The position numbers and the translations under genes were made by a program. Positions 7,087 to 14,729 of a DNA stretch of 21,685 nt are shown here, piece after piece (within the stretch, counting starts at the first letter, position 1; each line of letters opens with the position of its first letter). Source of the DNA: JBDTGE01 sp050742975 (GTDB lineage Bacteria; Actinomycetota; Actinomycetes; Mycobacteriales; Jatrophihabitantaceae); the NCBI GenBank assembly GCA_050742975.1, contig JBOGDQ010000204.1:1-21685 (forward strand), written 5' to 3'. The notes under the pieces were generated by a model. That model was not told the DNA's origin. It was given only the letters and a program-made list of their open reading frames with translations, and ran no database searches.

Positions 7087-8511
7087 ATGACCACCCAACT
7101 TGCCACCCTGACGTCCGGCGGTACCCGTCGCGAGCAGCAGCGGATGACCCCGCTCGGCGTCGCGATCCTGCTGCTCGGCGCGTTCCTGCCGATGCTCGAC
7201 TTCTTCATCGTCAACGTCGCGCTGCCGACCATCGACGCCACCCTGCACGGCTCGGCCCCGATGCTCGAACTCGTCGTCGCCGGTTACGGCACGGCCTTCG
7301 CCGTCTCGCTCGTCGTCGGCGGCCGGCTCGGCGACGCGATCGGCCGACGGCGCATGTTCGTGATCGGCATGGCCGGGTTCACTCTCACCTCGCTGCTGTG
7401 CGGCGTGGCGCCGAGCATCGGCCTGCTGGTGGCCGCCCGGGTGCTGCAGGGTGTGTCGGCCGCGCTGCTGCAGCCCCAGGTGCTCGCGACGTTCCAGGCG
7501 ACGCTCGACGGTCCGGCGCGCAGCCGCGCGATCGGCCTGTACGCGGCCACCGGAGGCATCGCGGTCGTGCTCGGGCAACTGCTCGGGGGCGCCCTGCTGA
7601 ACGCCGATATCGCGGGCTCGTCGTGGCGGCCGATCTTCCTGGTCAACGTCCCATTCGGCATCGCCGGGCTGCTGCTCGTGCGCCGCACCGTCCCGGCGAC
7701 CCGCTCACCGCATCCGGCCGGCGTCGATGTCCCCGGTACCGCGCTTCTCGGCGCGGCGATCGTCTCACTGCTCGTCCCGCTGACCGAGGGTCCGTCGCTG
7801 CACTGGCCTGCCTGGTCGTGGCTCGTGCTCGCCGCGGCACCGGTGTTCGCGGCGGCGTTCGTCGTCGTCGAGCGGCAGGCCGAGGCAGGCGGCGCGACAC
7901 CGCTCGTCCCGCCGTCACTGGTCGCTCTGGCGTCCGTGCGCCGGGGGCTGCTGGTGGGCGCGCCGTTCTACGCCGGCTTCGGCGCGTTCATGTTCGTGTT
8001 CGCGTTGACGGTCCAGGACGAGCTGCACCACGACGCGCTCGGGTCGGGCTTAGCGATCACGCCGATGGCCGTGGCGTTCTTCGCCGGCTCGCTGATGACG
8101 GCGCGGCTGTACGAGCAGGTCGGGACGCGGCTGCTGCCGGTCGGCTTCGCGGCCCAGGCGGTCGGCCTGGCCTGGCTGGTTGCCGTGGTCGCAGATCAGT
8201 GGCCGCACGTGTCGCTCGTCGCGCTGGCGCCAGGCCTGGCCCTCGCCGGGTTCGGGCAGTCGCTCGGCGTCGGGGCGCTGTTCCGCACGGTGCTCGGCGG
8301 GGTTCCGCAGCGGCTGGCCGGTGTCGGCAGCGGCGTGCTCACGACCATGCAGCAGGGCGCGATCGCGCTCGGCGTCGCCAGCCTGGGCACCCTGTTCGTC
8401 AGCCTGTCCGGCCACAGCATGCGCACCGCGTTCGTGGTCGTGGTCGGCGTGCAGGCCGGGTTCGCGGTGCTGCTCGCGGTCTGCGCCCGACGCATCGGGG
8501 AGCCGGCCTGA
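7087..8511 (+). CDS. MFS multidrug exporter, DHA2 (14-helix) type
   Basis: The product is 474 residues, the usual size for the EmrB/QacA group of proton-driven drug exporters in the inner membrane. Motif D1, LDFFIVNVALPTI (37-49), motif A, GGRLGDAIGRRR (78-89), motif B, RVLQGVSAALLQP (118-130), and motif C, GGIAVVLGQLLGGAL (156-170), are all present. The start ATG has no Shine-Dalgarno sequence; a leaderless transcript is likely. The divergent MmyB-type regulator and shared operators imply induction by the exported compound or a related ligand, which the sequence does not reveal. Transcription should stop at the long hairpin at 8517-8564. Confidence 0.93.
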   Translation: MTTQLATLTSGGTRREQQRMTPLGVAILLLGAFLPMLDFFIVNVALPTIDATLHGSAPMLELVVAGYGTAFAVSLVVGGRLGDAIGRRRMFVIGMAGFTLTSLLCGVAPSIGLLVAARVLQGVSAALLQPQVLATFQATLDGPARSRAIGLYAATGGIAVVLGQLLGGALLNADIAGSSWRPIFLVNVPFGIAGLLLVRRTVPATRSPHPAGVDVPGTALLGAAIVSLLVPLTEGPSLHWPAWSWLVLAAAPVFAAAFVVVERQAEAGGATPLVPPSLVALASVRRGLLVGAPFYAGFGAFMFVFALTVQDELHHDALGSGLAITPMAVAFFAGSLMTARLYEQVGTRLLPVGFAAQAVGLAWLVAVVADQWPHVSLVALAPGLALAGFGQSLGVGALFRTVLGGVPQRLAGVGSGVLTTMQQGAIALGVASLGTLFVSLSGHSMRTAFVVVVGVQAGFAVLLAVCARRIGEPA

Positions 8512-8516
8512 GCACG

Positions 8517-8564
8517 GTGAATACCCCCGTGACCACCTCAGCGTGTGGTCACGGGGGTATTCAC
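8517..8564. terminator. bidirectional terminator-like hairpin, 20-bp perfect stem
   Basis: Arms at 8517-8536 and 8545-8564 are fully complementary over 20 bases around an eight-base loop. It lies exactly between two convergent genes, six bases after the exporter stop and nine bases before the epimerase stop. No U-run follows, as is common for actinobacterial terminators, so the role is inferred from position and stability. Confidence 0.8.
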
Positions 8565-8572
8565 GCGGCGAC

Positions 8573-9469
8573 TCACAGCGGCTCGATCCCCCACGTGCCC
8601 GTCCAGGTCGCACCGGGGTCCAGGACGATCAAGCCGGCGCCGGAGTTGAGCGCGTCCGGCGCGCAGGTCATCGGCTCGATCGCGATGCCGGGTGCACCCC
8701 GTCCGGGGAACTCGTCGAGCGTGAACGCCTGCAGGTGACCGAACGCCTCGTCGAACCACACCTGCGCGCCACCACCGGCCGAGCACACCTCCGCGACGCC
8801 GCGGCCGTTGTCGTAGCGCAGGTCGGTGAAGCCGTCGTCCATTCGCAGCGCGCCGAGCGGACGGCCGTCGCGCAGGTCGTACGCCGTGCCGGCCACGTCC
8901 GCCGAACCGACGGGGATCTGCCGGTCGTCCATCAGCAGCCGCGTTGCCGCCGGCAGCCGCACGGCCGTCGCATCCAGCGGCGCGCCGTGCGTGGACAGGT
9001 ACGGGTGGAAGCCGGCGCCGAACGGTGCGCGATGCTCACCGGAGTTGCGGGCCGTCGCCGTCACCGTCAGGCCACGCTCGTCGAGCTGGTAGGTGACCTC
9101 GACACGCAGCTCGAACAGCCAGCCGGTCTGCGGCACCAGGTCCAGGCCTAGCGTCACCGTCGACGCATCGTGCCGGAGCGGGGTCCAGCGCGCCCAGCGG
9201 CCGAGGCCGTGGATGGCGTTGCCTGCAGCGGGTTCGGTGAGCGCGAGCTGCTGCGGCGCGCCGTCGAAGCTGTACCGGCCGGCACGCACCCGGTTGGGCC
9301 ACGGCACCAGGACGCCGCCACATCCCTTCGGCGGCAGCACGTCGTCGCGGTAACTGCACGTGACGTCGACGCCGCCGCGCGTGTACCGCCGCAAGCCGGC
9401 GCCGACCTCGACCACCGTCGCCGCATGCTCGCCCGCGGTGATGCTGAACTGTTGCCCCGTCAACGTCAT
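8573..9469 (-). CDS. aldose 1-epimerase family protein
   Basis: The product is 298 residues, close to the family norm. It interconverts alpha and beta anomers of aldoses (galactose, glucose or related sugars). Catalytic residues are visible: H87 in NAIHGL, H155 in GAGFHPYL, and the general base E265 in AIEPMT. The sugar-binding R60 lies in PNRVRAGRY. Only nine bases separate it from the upstream EntS-like exporter gene, so it is the last gene of the pdxH operon. A sugar link to the exporter is possible but not shown. It reads to the terminator hairpin shared with the convergent exporter. Confidence 0.9.
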   Translation of the reverse strand: MTLTGQQFSITAGEHAATVVEVGAGLRRYTRGGVDVTCSYRDDVLPPKGCGGVLVPWPNRVRAGRYSFDGAPQQLALTEPAAGNAIHGLGRWARWTPLRHDASTVTLGLDLVPQTGWLFELRVEVTYQLDERGLTVTATARNSGEHRAPFGAGFHPYLSTHGAPLDATAVRLPAATRLLMDDRQIPVGSADVAGTAYDLRDGRPLGALRMDDGFTDLRYDNGRGVAEVCSAGGGAQVWFDEAFGHLQAFTLDEFPGRGAPGIAIEPMTCAPDALNSGAGLIVLDPGATWTGTWGIEPL

Positions 9470-9478
9470 TGACAGAAC

Positions 9479-10825
9479 CTAGCGAGCTTCCTCGACGACC
9501 GCTTCCAGCCCGTGGCCGGGATCGGCGCCGTCGGCGGTCGCGGCCGCGTCGTAGCGCCAGAACGGGCGGACCAGGTAGCCGGCGACGGCGACCACCACGA
9601 TGCAGCCAAGGCCGCCGGCGACCCAGGAGAACTCCGGCGAGCTCACCGCCGCGGTGCCGCCCGCCCGGACGTCGCCGAGCCGGGGTCCGCCCGCCACCAC
9701 CGCGACGAACACGCCCTGCATACGGCCGCGCATCTCGTCCGGCGCGTAGGTCTGCAGGATCGTCTGCCGGTAGACGGCGCTGATCAGGTCCGCAGCACCG
9801 GCGACCGCGAGCAGGGCGACGACCAGCCACAGCTGGTGGGCCAGTCCGGACAGGGCGACCGCGGCACCCCAGCCGGCGATCGCGAACACCAGCGCGCGAC
9901 CCTGCCGCCGCACCCGTCCGATCCAGCCGCTCGACAGGCCGGCCACGACGGCACCGATCGCGATCGCGGCGTACAGCGGGCCGACGTTGCCACCGAAGCG
10001 CGAGTCGGCCACCGCGGGGAACAGCGAGCGCGGCATCGCCAGCACCATCGCCGCGATGTCGACCACGAACGACATGACCAGCACCGGACGGGCGGCGATG
10101 AACCGCAGCCCTTCGACCACGATGCGCAGATTCGGACGCTCCCTCGCGCCGTCGCCGAGCGGAGGGATTGCGGGCAGGCGCAGCGCCGAGTACAGCGCGG
10201 CCGTGAACAGCACCGCGTCGATCCCGTATGCGTACGCGAACCCGTGCTCGAGCCCGACCAGGACGCCGGCGATCAGCGGGCCGACCACCTGGCCGACGTT
10301 GCTGACTGTGAAGTTCAGCGTGTTGGCCGCGGGGACGAGGTCCAGCTCGACGATGCGCGGGATGATCGCTCCGCGCGCGGAGGACGCGGTCGCGAACATG
10401 CCGGACTGCACCACCACCAGGCCCAGGATCAGACCGACGTTGCCGACGTCCAGCAGGGTCTGGATCAGCAGCGCCACGGTGACCGCCCAGCCGCCGAGCG
10501 AGGACCACAGGTACAGCCGGCGGCGGTCGACGGCGTCCGCGATCGCCCCGCCGTACAGGCCGAAGATCACGATCGGCAGCAGCCCGGCCAGCCCGACGAA
10601 GCCGACGTACAGCGAGGACCGGGTCAGCGCGTACACCTGCACCGGCACCGCGACCTGGGTCAGCATCGAGCCGACGAACGAGGTGCCCTGCCCGATCAGC
10701 AGCCGTCGGTACGGGGCGATCGCGAGCGGCCTGGTGTCGACGGCGTGCCGGCCCAGCAGTCCGCGCAGCTGTCGCGCCTGCTCGACGGCCTCCGCAGGGT
10801 CGGGAGTGTCGGGCACCTCGCTCAC
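9479..10825 (-). CDS. MFS exporter, EntS-like (MFS_3)
   Basis: The product is 448 residues with a 12-helix MFS layout. Its N-terminal helix block (RRLLIGQGTSFVGSMLTQVAVPVQVYALTRSS) and the loop GGAIADAVDRRR (motif A-like) match the EntS/MFS_3 group, which exports siderophores and macrolides. The ERMRGR-type segment of this group appears as YAPDEMRGRMQGVF near residue 360. The GTG start overlaps the pdxH stop as GTGA, so translation is coupled to pdxH. Substrate unknown. The link with pdxH is probably of operon position rather than pathway. Confidence 0.9.
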   Translation of the reverse strand: MSEVPDTPDPAEAVEQARQLRGLLGRHAVDTRPLAIAPYRRLLIGQGTSFVGSMLTQVAVPVQVYALTRSSLYVGFVGLAGLLPIVIFGLYGGAIADAVDRRRLYLWSSLGGWAVTVALLIQTLLDVGNVGLILGLVVVQSGMFATASSARGAIIPRIVELDLVPAANTLNFTVSNVGQVVGPLIAGVLVGLEHGFAYAYGIDAVLFTAALYSALRLPAIPPLGDGARERPNLRIVVEGLRFIAARPVLVMSFVVDIAAMVLAMPRSLFPAVADSRFGGNVGPLYAAIAIGAVVAGLSSGWIGRVRRQGRALVFAIAGWGAAVALSGLAHQLWLVVALLAVAGAADLISAVYRQTILQTYAPDEMRGRMQGVFVAVVAGGPRLGDVRAGGTAAVSSPEFSWVAGGLGCIVVVAVAGYLVRPFWRYDAAATADGADPGHGLEAVVEEAR

Positions 10826-11469
10826 GGGGCGAGTCGTTCCAGCAGCCAGGTCGCCGTCACGCCGTCGCGACGGTAGCGCAGCCGGTCATGCATGCGGTCG
10901 GGACGTCCCTGCCAGAACTCGACGGCATGGGGTGTGATGCGGTAGCCGCCCCAGTGCTCGGGCGCCGGGATGTCCGTCCCGTCGAAGCGCTCGGCAACTG
11001 CGCGCTCGGCCTCGTCGAGGACAGCGCGCGAGGGCACCACCGACGACTGCGGCGAGGCCCACGCGCCGAGCTGCGACCCGCGCGGCCGGGTGGCGAAGTA
11101 CGCCTCGGTCTCGGCGCGGTCGACACGCGTCACCGGCCCGCTCACCCGAACCTGCCGCTGCAACGGGACCCAGGCCAGGACCGCGGCTGCGTAAGGACGT
11201 TCGGCCAGGTCGCGAGCCTTGGCCGACTCGTAGTTGGTGAAGAACACGACCCCCCGCTCGTCGAACGCCTTGAGCAGCACCGTGCGCACGCTCGGCCTCC
11301 CGGCGGCGTCCACCGTTGCGACCTGCATGGCATTCACCTCGAGCTCGCTCAGCGCGGTGACCGCGTCGGCGAACCACTGCTGCATCAGCGGGAGCCAACT
11401 GGCCGGAACCGCGCTCTCGTCGAGCTGACCGAGCTGGTAGTCCCGGCGCATCCCGGCTGGGTCTGTCAC
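10822..11469 (-). CDS. pdxH: pyridoxamine 5'-phosphate oxidase
   Basis: The product is 215 residues, the typical length. It oxidises pyridoxamine or pyridoxine 5'-phosphate to PLP using FMN and oxygen in the cytosol. Family blocks are complete: RTVLLKAFDERGVVFFTNY with SAKARDL (FMN binding), LQRQVRVSGPV, the substrate-binding TRPRGSQLGAWASPQS, and the C-terminal WGGYRITP plus EFWQGRPDRMHDR. The GTG start is 142 bases from the divergent citrate synthase 2 gene, an arrangement seen in other actinomycetes. It leads a three-gene operon with an exporter and an epimerase. Confidence 0.96.
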   Translation of the reverse strand: MTDPAGMRRDYQLGQLDESAVPASWLPLMQQWFADAVTALSELEVNAMQVATVDAAGRPSVRTVLLKAFDERGVVFFTNYESAKARDLAERPYAAAVLAWVPLQRQVRVSGPVTRVDRAETEAYFATRPRGSQLGAWASPQSSVVPSRAVLDEAERAVAERFDGTDIPAPEHWGGYRITPHAVEFWQGRPDRMHDRLRYRRDGVTATWLLERLAP

Positions 11470-11544
11470 GGCACCATTGGATCACCTGGCTCGATCGGGC
11501 GGGCCGGTCCGGGGCGACTTCTCGTCTCCCAGGTCGGTGTGGGC

Positions 11545-11604
11545 AGAATGGGGTTGCCGGTGCGACCCACCGCGACGGACGTCAGCCGAACAACCCGATC
11601 GGAG
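11545..11604 (+). promoter_or_regulatory. citrate synthase 2 promoter -10 and ribosome site
   Basis: CAGAAT (11545-11550) is a plausible -10 box about 60 bases before the start codon. GGAG (11601-11604) lies seven bases from the ATG at 11612 and fixes that start over the longer open frame from 11477. Confidence 0.35.
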
Positions 11605-11611
11605 CACTCGC

Positions 11612-12718
11612 ATGTCAGCCGACTACAGCCCGGGCCTGGAAGGTGTCATCGCGTTCGAGACGGAGATCGCCGAACCGGACAAGGACGGCGGCGCGTTGCG
11701 CTACCGAGGCGTCGACATCGAGGACCTGGCCGGCTCGGTCACCTTCGGCAACGTGTGGGCCCTGCTGGTCGACGGCAAGTTCGGTCCCGGCCTGCCGCCC
11801 GCCGAGCCGTTCCCCATCCCGGTGCACACCGGCGACGTGCGCGTCGACGTGCAGGCCGCGCTGGCGATGCTCTCGCCGATCTGGGGCTACCGCGCGCTGC
11901 TGGACATCAGCGACGAGGAGGCGCGCGAGCAGCTGGCGCGCGCGGCCGTCATGGCGCTGTCCTACGTGGCGCAGTCGGCGCGCGGCATGGCCAACCCGGC
12001 CGTCCCGCAGACGCGGATCGACGAGTGCGACACGATCGTCGAGCGGATGATGGTGCGCTGGCGCGGCGAGCCGGACCCGGCACACGTCCGGGCCGTCGAC
12101 GCCTACTTCGTGTCGGCCGCCGAGCACGGGATGAACGCGTCCACGTTCACCGCCCGGGTGATCGCATCGACCGGCGCCGACGTCGCTGCCTGCATGTCCG
12201 GCGCCATCGGCGCGATGAGCGGCCCGCTCCACGGCGGCGCCCCGGCCCGCGTCCTGCCGATGATCGAGGAGGTCGAGAAGAACGACGACGCCCGCAAGGT
12301 GGTAGCCGGCATCCTCGACCGGCACGAGCGGCTGATGGGCTTCGGGCACCGCGTCTACCGGGCCGAGGACCCCCGCGCCCGCGTGCTGCGGCGCACCTGC
12401 AAGGAGCTGAGCGCGCCCCGCTTCGAGGCCGCGTCGGCGCTGGAGCAGGCCGCGCTCGCCGAGCTGCGCGAGCGGCGCCCGGACCGTCCGATCGAGACCA
12501 ACGTCGAGTTCTGGGCGGCCGTGATCCTCGACTTCGCCGAGGTGCCGCCGCACATGATGCCCGCGATGTTCAGCTCGGCCCGCACGGCCGGCTGGTCGGC
12601 CCACATCATGGAGCAGAAGCGCACCGGACGGCTCGTGCGCCCGTCCGCCCGCTACATCGGACCGGAGCCACGCCGGCCGTCCGAGGTCGAGGGCTGGAAC
12701 GACATCGTCCACCCGTGA
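11612..12718 (+). CDS. citA: citrate synthase 2
   Basis: The product is 368 residues from ATG 11612, chosen for its GGAG site and MSADYSPGLEGVIAFET N-terminus. It condenses acetyl-CoA with oxaloacetate to citrate. Substrate and catalytic histidines are clear: EHGMNASTFTAR (region 171-182), H207 in GPLHGGAP and H246 in GFGHRVYR. The usual catalytic aspartate of the NVDF motif is E299 in NVEFW; I recall the actinobacterial CitA subgroup carrying Glu here, so this is probably a family trait rather than damage. It is shorter than type II synthases (about 430 residues) and lacks their NADH-binding N-terminus. It diverges from pdxH. Confidence 0.94.
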   Translation: MSADYSPGLEGVIAFETEIAEPDKDGGALRYRGVDIEDLAGSVTFGNVWALLVDGKFGPGLPPAEPFPIPVHTGDVRVDVQAALAMLSPIWGYRALLDISDEEAREQLARAAVMALSYVAQSARGMANPAVPQTRIDECDTIVERMMVRWRGEPDPAHVRAVDAYFVSAAEHGMNASTFTARVIASTGADVAACMSGAIGAMSGPLHGGAPARVLPMIEEVEKNDDARKVVAGILDRHERLMGFGHRVYRAEDPRARVLRRTCKELSAPRFEAASALEQAALAELRERRPDRPIETNVEFWAAVILDFAEVPPHMMPAMFSSARTAGWSAHIMEQKRTGRLVRPSARYIGPEPRRPSEVEGWNDIVHP

Positions 12719-12775
12719 CCGGTTCACCGGCCGGTCCGCGGAATGGAGCGCGGGCCGGGCGTTGCTGAGCAGTTC

Positions 12776-13336
12776 ATGACGATCCTGCTGATCTCGGGCA
12801 GTACCCGGGAGCACTCGACGAACTCGGCGCTGGTGCGGACCGCTGCCGTCTCGGCACCGCCCGGCGTGACGGCTGTCGTGTACCCCGGCATCGACGGGCT
12901 CCCGCACTTCAACCCGGACCTGGACGTGTCGCCGCTGCCGCCCGCCGTTGCCGGCCTGCGTGCGGCGATCGCTGCCGCCGATGCCGTCCTGTTCTGCACG
13001 CCGGAGTACGCGGGGACGCTGCCGGGGTCGATGAAGAACCTGCTGGACTGGACGGTCGGCGGCACCGTCATGACCGGCAAGGCGGTGGCCTGGGTGAACG
13101 CGGCGGCCGACGGGCGGCGCGGCGGTGGGGCGCACGCGACGCTGGCTACCGTGCTCGGGTACGTCCAGGCGTCGATCGTCGAGTCGGCCTGCCGGCATGT
13201 CCCGGTCGCGCGCGAGGCCGTGGGCGCGGACGGCCTGGTCCACGACCCCGTCACCCGGGCTGCGATCGCCGACGTGCTTGCCACGCTGCGAGTGCGAGCG
13301 CGCACTCAGCCGAAGGACTTGCCCTCGCCGCGGTAG
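12776..13336 (+). CDS. NADPH-dependent FMN reductase
   Basis: The product is 186 residues from ATG 12776; a longer frame from 12743 adds an unlikely extension. It has the flavodoxin-like fold: TILLISGSTREHSTN (phosphate-binding loop for FMN, residues 2-16), the TPEYAGTLPGSMKNLLDW signature (about 74-91) and the GKAVAWVN strand. It reduces flavin or quinone-like compounds with NADPH in the cytosol. The start has no strong Shine-Dalgarno sequence. Its 3' end overlaps the convergent aldolase-like gene by 31 bases, so the two transcripts are antisense at their ends. Confidence 0.88.
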   Translation: MTILLISGSTREHSTNSALVRTAAVSAPPGVTAVVYPGIDGLPHFNPDLDVSPLPPAVAGLRAAIAAADAVLFCTPEYAGTLPGSMKNLLDWTVGGTVMTGKAVAWVNAAADGRRGGGAHATLATVLGYVQASIVESACRHVPVAREAVGADGLVHDPVTRAAIADVLATLRVRARTQPKDLPSPR

Positions 13337-14601
13337 GTCGGCACCGACCCGACGAGCGTTGCGCCGTCCACCACGTGCACGGTCTCGAACCGCTCGCACA
13401 GCTCGCCGGCCTTGGCGTGCCGGAACCACACGCGATCGCCGACCCGGAGCGCGGCGGCGGCCGCTCCGCGCACCGGGGTCTGCACCTCGCCGGCCCCCTC
13501 GGTGCCGAGCAGCTTGAGCCCGCGCGTCGCCGGCGACGGCACCCGCGTCCTTCCGGCCGGACCCGACGCGATGTACCCGCCGCCGAACAGGGTCGCGATA
13601 CCGGGCGTGGGGCGGCGCACGACCGGCAGCGCGAAGAACAGCGCCGGGCGCGCTGCGAACGCGCGGTAGCCGTCGAACAGTGTCGGCAGGTACAGACCTG
13701 AGCCGGCGGTCACCTCGGTGACGTGCGGATCGGCGCTGCTCACCTCCAGGCTGCCGGTGCCGCCGGAGTTGACGATCTCCAGCTCACCGACGACGTCCTG
13801 CACCGCCCCGACAACGGCGCCCCGCCGCACCGCGAGTTCAGCGGCGGACCGCCTCTTCACCAACCGCACCGCGGGTGACGAGTCGGGAAGGCCGGCGATC
13901 TGCGCCTCGTAGAACATCACGCCGACGACGCGGAACCCCTTTGCCAGCGCGGCTTTCGCGAGCGTGGCGGCGTCGGCCGGAGTCCGCAGCGGCGAGCGGC
14001 GGACGCCGAGATGCAGCCGTCCGATCCGCAACGACGCGTCGACGTCCAGGCACACGCGCACTGGTTCGCTGGTTGCCGAGCGGATCAGGTCCAGCTGCTC
14101 GATACCGTCGATCATCAGGGTGATCGCCTCGACCAGGGCCGGATCGGACGCCAGCTCGGCCAGCGCGCCGCGGTCGGCGCTCGGGTAGCCGAGCAGCACG
14201 TTCCCCATGGTCGGTAGGTCGTCGCTGCCGCGGGAACGCCCAGCCCGGATTGGTGCGCCTGCACTGCGGCTGGGAGGCCCTGCCCGCGCGGGTACGCCGT
14301 CGCTCCCGGAGGGACAGCTGTTGCGGACCAGCCAGATCGCCTCCCGCACGGAGTAGGCCATCACGCCCGAGAACCCCGGCGTGGCCAGCGCCAGGTCGAG
14401 CACGTAGCGGCAGCGCACCGACTTGCTGGCGACGCGCACCGGCGTGCCTCCCCCGGCGGCTACGCCTTCATTGCCGCGGGTACCCCCATTCGCGCGGCGC
14501 ACCAGCTCGGCCGCGTTCGCGCGGGCCGCGTTCAGGTCGAGCGCGACGAGCGGCGGGTCCAGGTGCGCCGTGGCCGCGGTCAGCGCCGCGAGGTCAGTCA
14601 C
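13306..14601 (-). CDS. PLP-dependent amino acid deaminase/aldolase (alanine racemase N-fold) with in-frame insertions
   Basis: The product is 431 residues, about 50 longer than expected. An N-terminal PLP barrel carries the Schiff-base lysine K60 in RVASKSVRC. The C-terminal beta domain ends with GDRVWFRHAKAGELCERF and VPTYRGEG, as in D-threonine aldolase/D-serine dehydratase relatives. Two low-complexity insertions, about residues 38-52 and 95-131, interrupt otherwise conserved blocks (before RVASKSVR, and between REAIWLVR and NVLLGYP). Both keep frame and share a repeat (listed separately). The gene is intact, so insertions may be tolerated surface loops. Genes of this family often sit beside a lactone oxidase and a TetR gene, as here. 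Substrate unknown. Confidence 0.85.
   Translation of the reverse strand: MTDLAALTAATAHLDPPLVALDLNAARANAAELVRRANGGTRGNEGVAAGGGTPVRVASKSVRCRYVLDLALATPGFSGVMAYSVREAIWLVRNSCPSGSDGVPARAGPPSRSAGAPIRAGRSRGSDDLPTMGNVLLGYPSADRGALAELASDPALVEAITLMIDGIEQLDLIRSATSEPVRVCLDVDASLRIGRLHLGVRRSPLRTPADAATLAKAALAKGFRVVGVMFYEAQIAGLPDSSPAVRLVKRRSAAELAVRRGAVVGAVQDVVGELEIVNSGGTGSLEVSSADPHVTEVTAGSGLYLPTLFDGYRAFAARPALFFALPVVRRPTPGIATLFGGGYIASGPAGRTRVPSPATRGLKLLGTEGAGEVQTPVRGAAAAALRVGDRVWFRHAKAGELCERFETVHVVDGATLVGSVPTYRGEGKSFG
14209..14319 (-). repeat. in-frame repeat insertion 2 in the aldolase-like gene
   Basis: About 111 bases (37 codons) rich in Gly, Ser, Arg and Pro interrupt the enzyme. The segment contains two copies of a 17-base motif with consensus GGSARYGAMGRCSTASC (minus strand), at 14291-14307 and 14213-14229. 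They encode GSDGVP and GSDDLP. GC-rich inverted segments lie between. Boundaries are estimated from where the enzyme's conserved blocks stop and resume. Confidence 0.6.
14443..14490 (-). repeat. in-frame repeat insertion 1 in the aldolase-like gene
   Basis: About 48 bases encode GGTRGNEGVAAGGG in place of a short loop. They contain a third copy of the 17-base motif (14459-14475), here encoding GNEGVA, followed on the plus strand by GCGGGTACCCCC, close to GCGGGAACGCCC after the copy at 14213-14229. GCGGC and GCCGC flank the core as a small palindrome. Confidence 0.6.
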
Positions 14602-14622
14602 GGGGTGCTCCTCGCGCGCCGT

Positions 14623-14692
14623 TGATCACGTTTTCCCCGCCAGTGCCCGGTTGCGGCGCCGAAACCGGTGCCCAGCGGGGGAAACCTGATCG
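14623..14692. repeat. imperfect nested inverted repeat between aldolase-like and TetR genes
   Basis: Arms 14624-14640 and 14675-14691 match at 15 of 17 positions (GATCA.GTTT.CCCCGC). A second pair, CCGGTT (14647) and AACCGG (14663), nests inside. It fills most of the 119-base gap between two minus-strand genes. It may be a terminator for the TetR gene, or a copy of a mobile palindromic element. Confidence 0.55.
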
Positions 14693-14729
14693 GGAGGCGG
14701 CGATCATCGGGAGGCGGCGATCATCGGGA
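14688..14729. repeat. 17-bp tandem repeat at the 3' end of the TetR gene
   Basis: CGATCATCGGGAGGCGG occurs at 14701-14717, with a partial copy before (from 14688) and after (14718-14729). The repeat crosses the stop codon of the TetR gene at 14721. Confidence 0.6.

Noticed and set aside
6985..7578. Long upstream extension of the MmyB-type regulator's open frame
   Set aside because: It is antisense to the exporter gene, has Arg/His-rich composition, and the family N-terminus begins at the ATG at 6984.
11615..13429. 604-codon minus-strand frame opposite citrate synthase and the reductase
   Set aside because: Antisense shadow in GC-rich DNA with no recognisable protein.
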